Assembly: GCA_934218695.1 (NCBI GenBank)
Contig: CAKQDA010000027.1
Coordinates: 1 to 13,408, forward strand
Direction of reading: 5' to 3'
DNA length: 13,408 bases
DNA from: an uncultured Succinivibrio sp.
Lineage (GTDB): Bacteria; Pseudomonadota; Gammaproteobacteria; Enterobacterales; Succinivibrionaceae
Below are positions 13,388 to 13,408 of this stretch, piece by piece (position 1 is the stretch's first letter; each line of letters starts with the position of its first letter). The position numbers and the translations under genes are program-made. The notes beneath the pieces are model-generated. The model saw only the letters and a list, made by a program, of their open reading frames with translations, was not told the DNA's origin and did not search any database.

Positions 13388-13408
13388 CAACACTTTTGCG
13401 GAAGAACC
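13388..13408 (-). repeat. Right terminal inverted repeat of the ISL3 element
   Basis: Read on the minus strand from the last base of the window it gives GGTTCTTC, C, GCAAA, AG, TGTTG, agreeing with the left end at 18 of 21 positions. It marks the outer boundary of the element. Confidence 0.88.

Larger units (their letters stand above)
11984..13408 (-). mobile_element. ISL3-family insertion sequence, end to end (1425 bp), transposase dead
   Basis: The element is bounded by 21-bp imperfect inverted repeats beginning GGTTCTTC (11984-12004 and, reversed, 13388-13408; 18 of 21 identical). This terminus is typical of ISL3 elements. It holds one broken transposase gene on the minus strand (12050-13287), with a zinc-ribbon N-terminus and a DDE catalytic core. 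Length, terminus type and protein all agree with the family. The right end coincides with the last base of the window. Insertion was into AT-rich DNA 16 bases downstream of trkH. With its own transposase broken it could move only if an intact copy acts in trans. Confidence 0.88.

Overview
The window looks like a chromosomal segment of a low-GC gammaproteobacterium. The protein sequences and the block around def/fmt/rsmB/trkA and yrdD/tsaC/aroE match the Enterobacteria/Vibrio arrangement, while the AT-rich base use and the local gene losses would suit the Succinivibrionaceae (Succinivibrio/Anaerobiospirillum type). The phylum-level placement is well supported; the family is an inference.

Layout. 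Positions 1-77 are the last 24 codons of glmS, followed by a strong Rho-independent terminator (99-141) that covers the place where Tn7-type elements normally insert; no Tn7 end is visible. Positions 205-2807 (+) hold a two-gene accessory unit: a GPH-family sugar symporter fused to a C-terminal PTS EIIA domain of the fructose/mannitol/Ntr type, overlapping by 25 bases a ModA-like periplasmic binding protein that has no ABC permease or ATPase beside it. This unit runs head-on into a five-gene minus-strand operon (6101 to 2810) with only 2 bases between the stops: yrdD (four-module zinc-ribbon protein), purE, tsaC, aroE and rsmJ. The operon serves purine synthesis, tRNA t6A modification, the shikimate pathway and 16S rRNA methylation. 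purK, smg and dprA, which neighbour these genes in relatives, are absent here.

Divergent from yrdD, across a 120-base intergenic region with a 12-bp palindrome, runs def-fmt-rsmB-trkA-trkH (6222-11967, +). It covers initiator-Met formylation and deformylation, 16S rRNA m5C967 methylation, and both subunits of the Trk potassium transporter. The genes are tightly packed; fmt and rsmB start with TTG and trkH with GTG.

Positions 11984-13408 are an ISL3-family insertion sequence, 16 bases after the trkH stop codon. Its imperfect 21-bp terminal inverted repeats (18/21 identical) sit exactly at 11984 and at the last base of the window. Its transposase (minus strand) carries an in-frame TGA and a one-base frameshift, so it is a recent pseudogene. 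The IS carries a long internal terminator hairpin at its left end, and a hairpin plus a palindrome-embedded promoter at its right end.

Most of the window is housekeeping. The least ordinary parts are the symporter-EIIA fusion with its overlapping ModA-like partner, the purE without purK, the TrkA with degenerate nucleotide-binding motifs, and the fresh ISL3 corpse. I see no convincing new multi-gene defence or mobile system.
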